Below, piece after piece: positions 31,411 to 32,162 of a stretch of DNA of 32,162 bases. The DNA is from Phallusia fumigata (taxonomy: Eukaryota > Chordata > Ascidiacea > Phlebobranchia > Ascidiidae), in assembly GCA_008931825.1 (NCBI GenBank), contig QXVZ01026890.1, forward strand, positions 1 to 32,162. Direction: 5' to 3'. How positions within the stretch are numbered: the stretch's first letter is position 1; each line of letters starts with the position of its first letter. The notes under the pieces were generated by a model. It made no database searches. It saw nothing but the letters and a program-made list of their open reading frames with translations, and was not told the origin of the DNA. The translations under genes were made by a program, and so were the position numbers.

Positions 31411-32162
31411 TTTGAATCTAATGCAACATTCCCAAGTTCCCAGCAGCCAAGGCAGAAAGATATAAAACGCTCATTAAACTGAGCTGCTCAATTTGGGGCG
31501 TCTATAAAAGCTTTGTCAAGAGAGTCATCTCTCATCCGGTCGGCGTAATCATGATAAACATGAACGCTTCCTTCATTTTATTTTAACCAAACCAGCCACA
31601 TCTGGTACGTGAAGGTACAAAGCACAAACCCACAATTTTATTGTTCATATTAAAGCGCATCCATATTTACAACGTGGTAATTGATCTGGATTAAAAAGAT
31701 GTTTTAGAAACGCTAAGGGCTAAGTACATCAGTATTAGTTCAAAGCATTAATCGATAAAACCGTGACTAAATGACTAGTTTGCAACACATTGACTGAATA
31801 TAAATATGCAGGGAGTAAAGAACGTTTTCTCTGTGGTATTTAATTGGTTTTGTGATATAGAATATAGAAAGGGGACATGCGGCTGGAAGCAGAATCTCCT
31901 CTACCGTTGGTTTTATTTGAACGTAACGTAACATTCCTACGTTCCCAGCAGTTAAGGCAGCTAGGTGAATAAACTGCACACAAAATCCGGGGCGTCCATG
32001 AAAGATTTGTTAAGACACTCATCTATATTTCGGCCAGCGTAATCATTCTAAACATGAATGCTTCCTTGATGTTGTTTTAACCAAACCAGCTACAGGTAAG
32101 TGAAGGTAAAAAACACAAACCACTTATTGTTTTTATTTAAGCGCCTCTATATTTACAACGTA
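31411..32162. repeat. Two diverged copies about 504 bp apart
   Basis: Unit 1 (from 31411) and unit 2 (from 31915, running off the window) share TTTGAA, AACATTCC, GTTCCCAGCAG, AAGGCAG, GGGGCGTC, GCGTAATCAT, AAACATGAA, GCTTCCTT, TTTTAACCAAACCAGC and ATATTTACAACGT in order. The period suggests a satellite or tandem transposon array continuing beyond the window. Confidence 0.7.

Larger units (their letters stand above)
30002..32162. other. Upstream region of receptor C, no gene seen
   Basis: This region should hold the promoter of C just above 30001. A fragment related to the Harbinger-like element lies at about 30490-30690, and a diverged direct repeat occupies 31411-32162. Several ORFs of 60-119 codons exist on both strands, but none shows a domain, signal peptide or splice pattern. 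Confidence 0.5.

Noticed and set aside
31123-31482. 119-codon plus-strand ORF
   Set aside because: No recognisable domain or signal, an overlapping antisense ORF of similar length, and it runs into the direct repeat at 31411.
1-32162. V(D)J-type recombination signals, CRISPR arrays, tRNA or rRNA genes
   Set aside because: CACAGTG-like heptamers occur only as isolated matches without nonamer spacing, and no array or RNA gene structure was found.

Overview
The window looks like AT-rich, intron-rich metazoan nuclear DNA, most likely from a tunicate such as an ascidian of the Ciona type. That placement rests on very short GT-AG introns, small exons encoding extracellular domains, and compact gene spacing with small DNA-transposon relics; it is inference, not a match to a named genome. 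No prokaryotic genes, rRNA, tRNA or CRISPR array were seen.

Three paralogous multi-exon genes for type I membrane receptors dominate the window. I call them receptor A (minus strand, about 1.3-6.4 kb), receptor B (plus strand, 11.4-17.65 kb) and receptor C (minus strand, about 24.5-30.0 kb). They share one plan: signal peptide, an unrecognised cysteine- and tryptophan-containing N-terminal domain, one CCP/sushi-like domain, a string of immunoglobulin-like domains, a membrane-proximal domain, one transmembrane helix, and a cytoplasmic tail rich in tyrosine motifs. Nearly every exon boundary is phase 1, so domains can be lost or skipped without breaking the frame. B is the complete template, with five Ig-like domains and 910 predicted residues. 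A has lost Ig2 and the start of Ig3 through an internal deletion. C keeps only decayed, transposon-interrupted remains of Ig2 and Ig3.

A fourth gene, D (minus strand, 7.68-11.1 kb), lies between A and B. It encodes a 354-residue type I membrane protein with an unrecognised N-terminal region, three cysteine-rich CCP-like repeats, one helix and a short tail. D and B are divergent, and their start codons are only 318 bp apart, so they may share a promoter.

The three receptors are mosaics. A and B are close in their 5' exons (N-terminal domain, CCP, Ig1) and in some introns. A and C are nearly identical from the transmembrane exon through the tail and into the 3' flank, while B has an unrelated tail. 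This suggests recombination or gene conversion between inverted copies, with tail replacement, as seen in paired-receptor families of innate immunity and allorecognition. Tyrosine motifs (YENT, NPHYEVP and YVN in A/C; NPIY and YAAV in B) suggest recruitment of SH2 or PTB adaptors. The immune or self-recognition role is inferred from architecture only.

The rest is introns and intergenic DNA holding hAT-like and Harbinger-like miniature transposons, palindromes, short tandem repeats and one probable assembly artefact around the N at 548. All gene models were built by hand from splice consensus, phase continuity and comparison between paralogues. There is no transcript evidence, and the 3' ends of A, B and C are the least certain parts.
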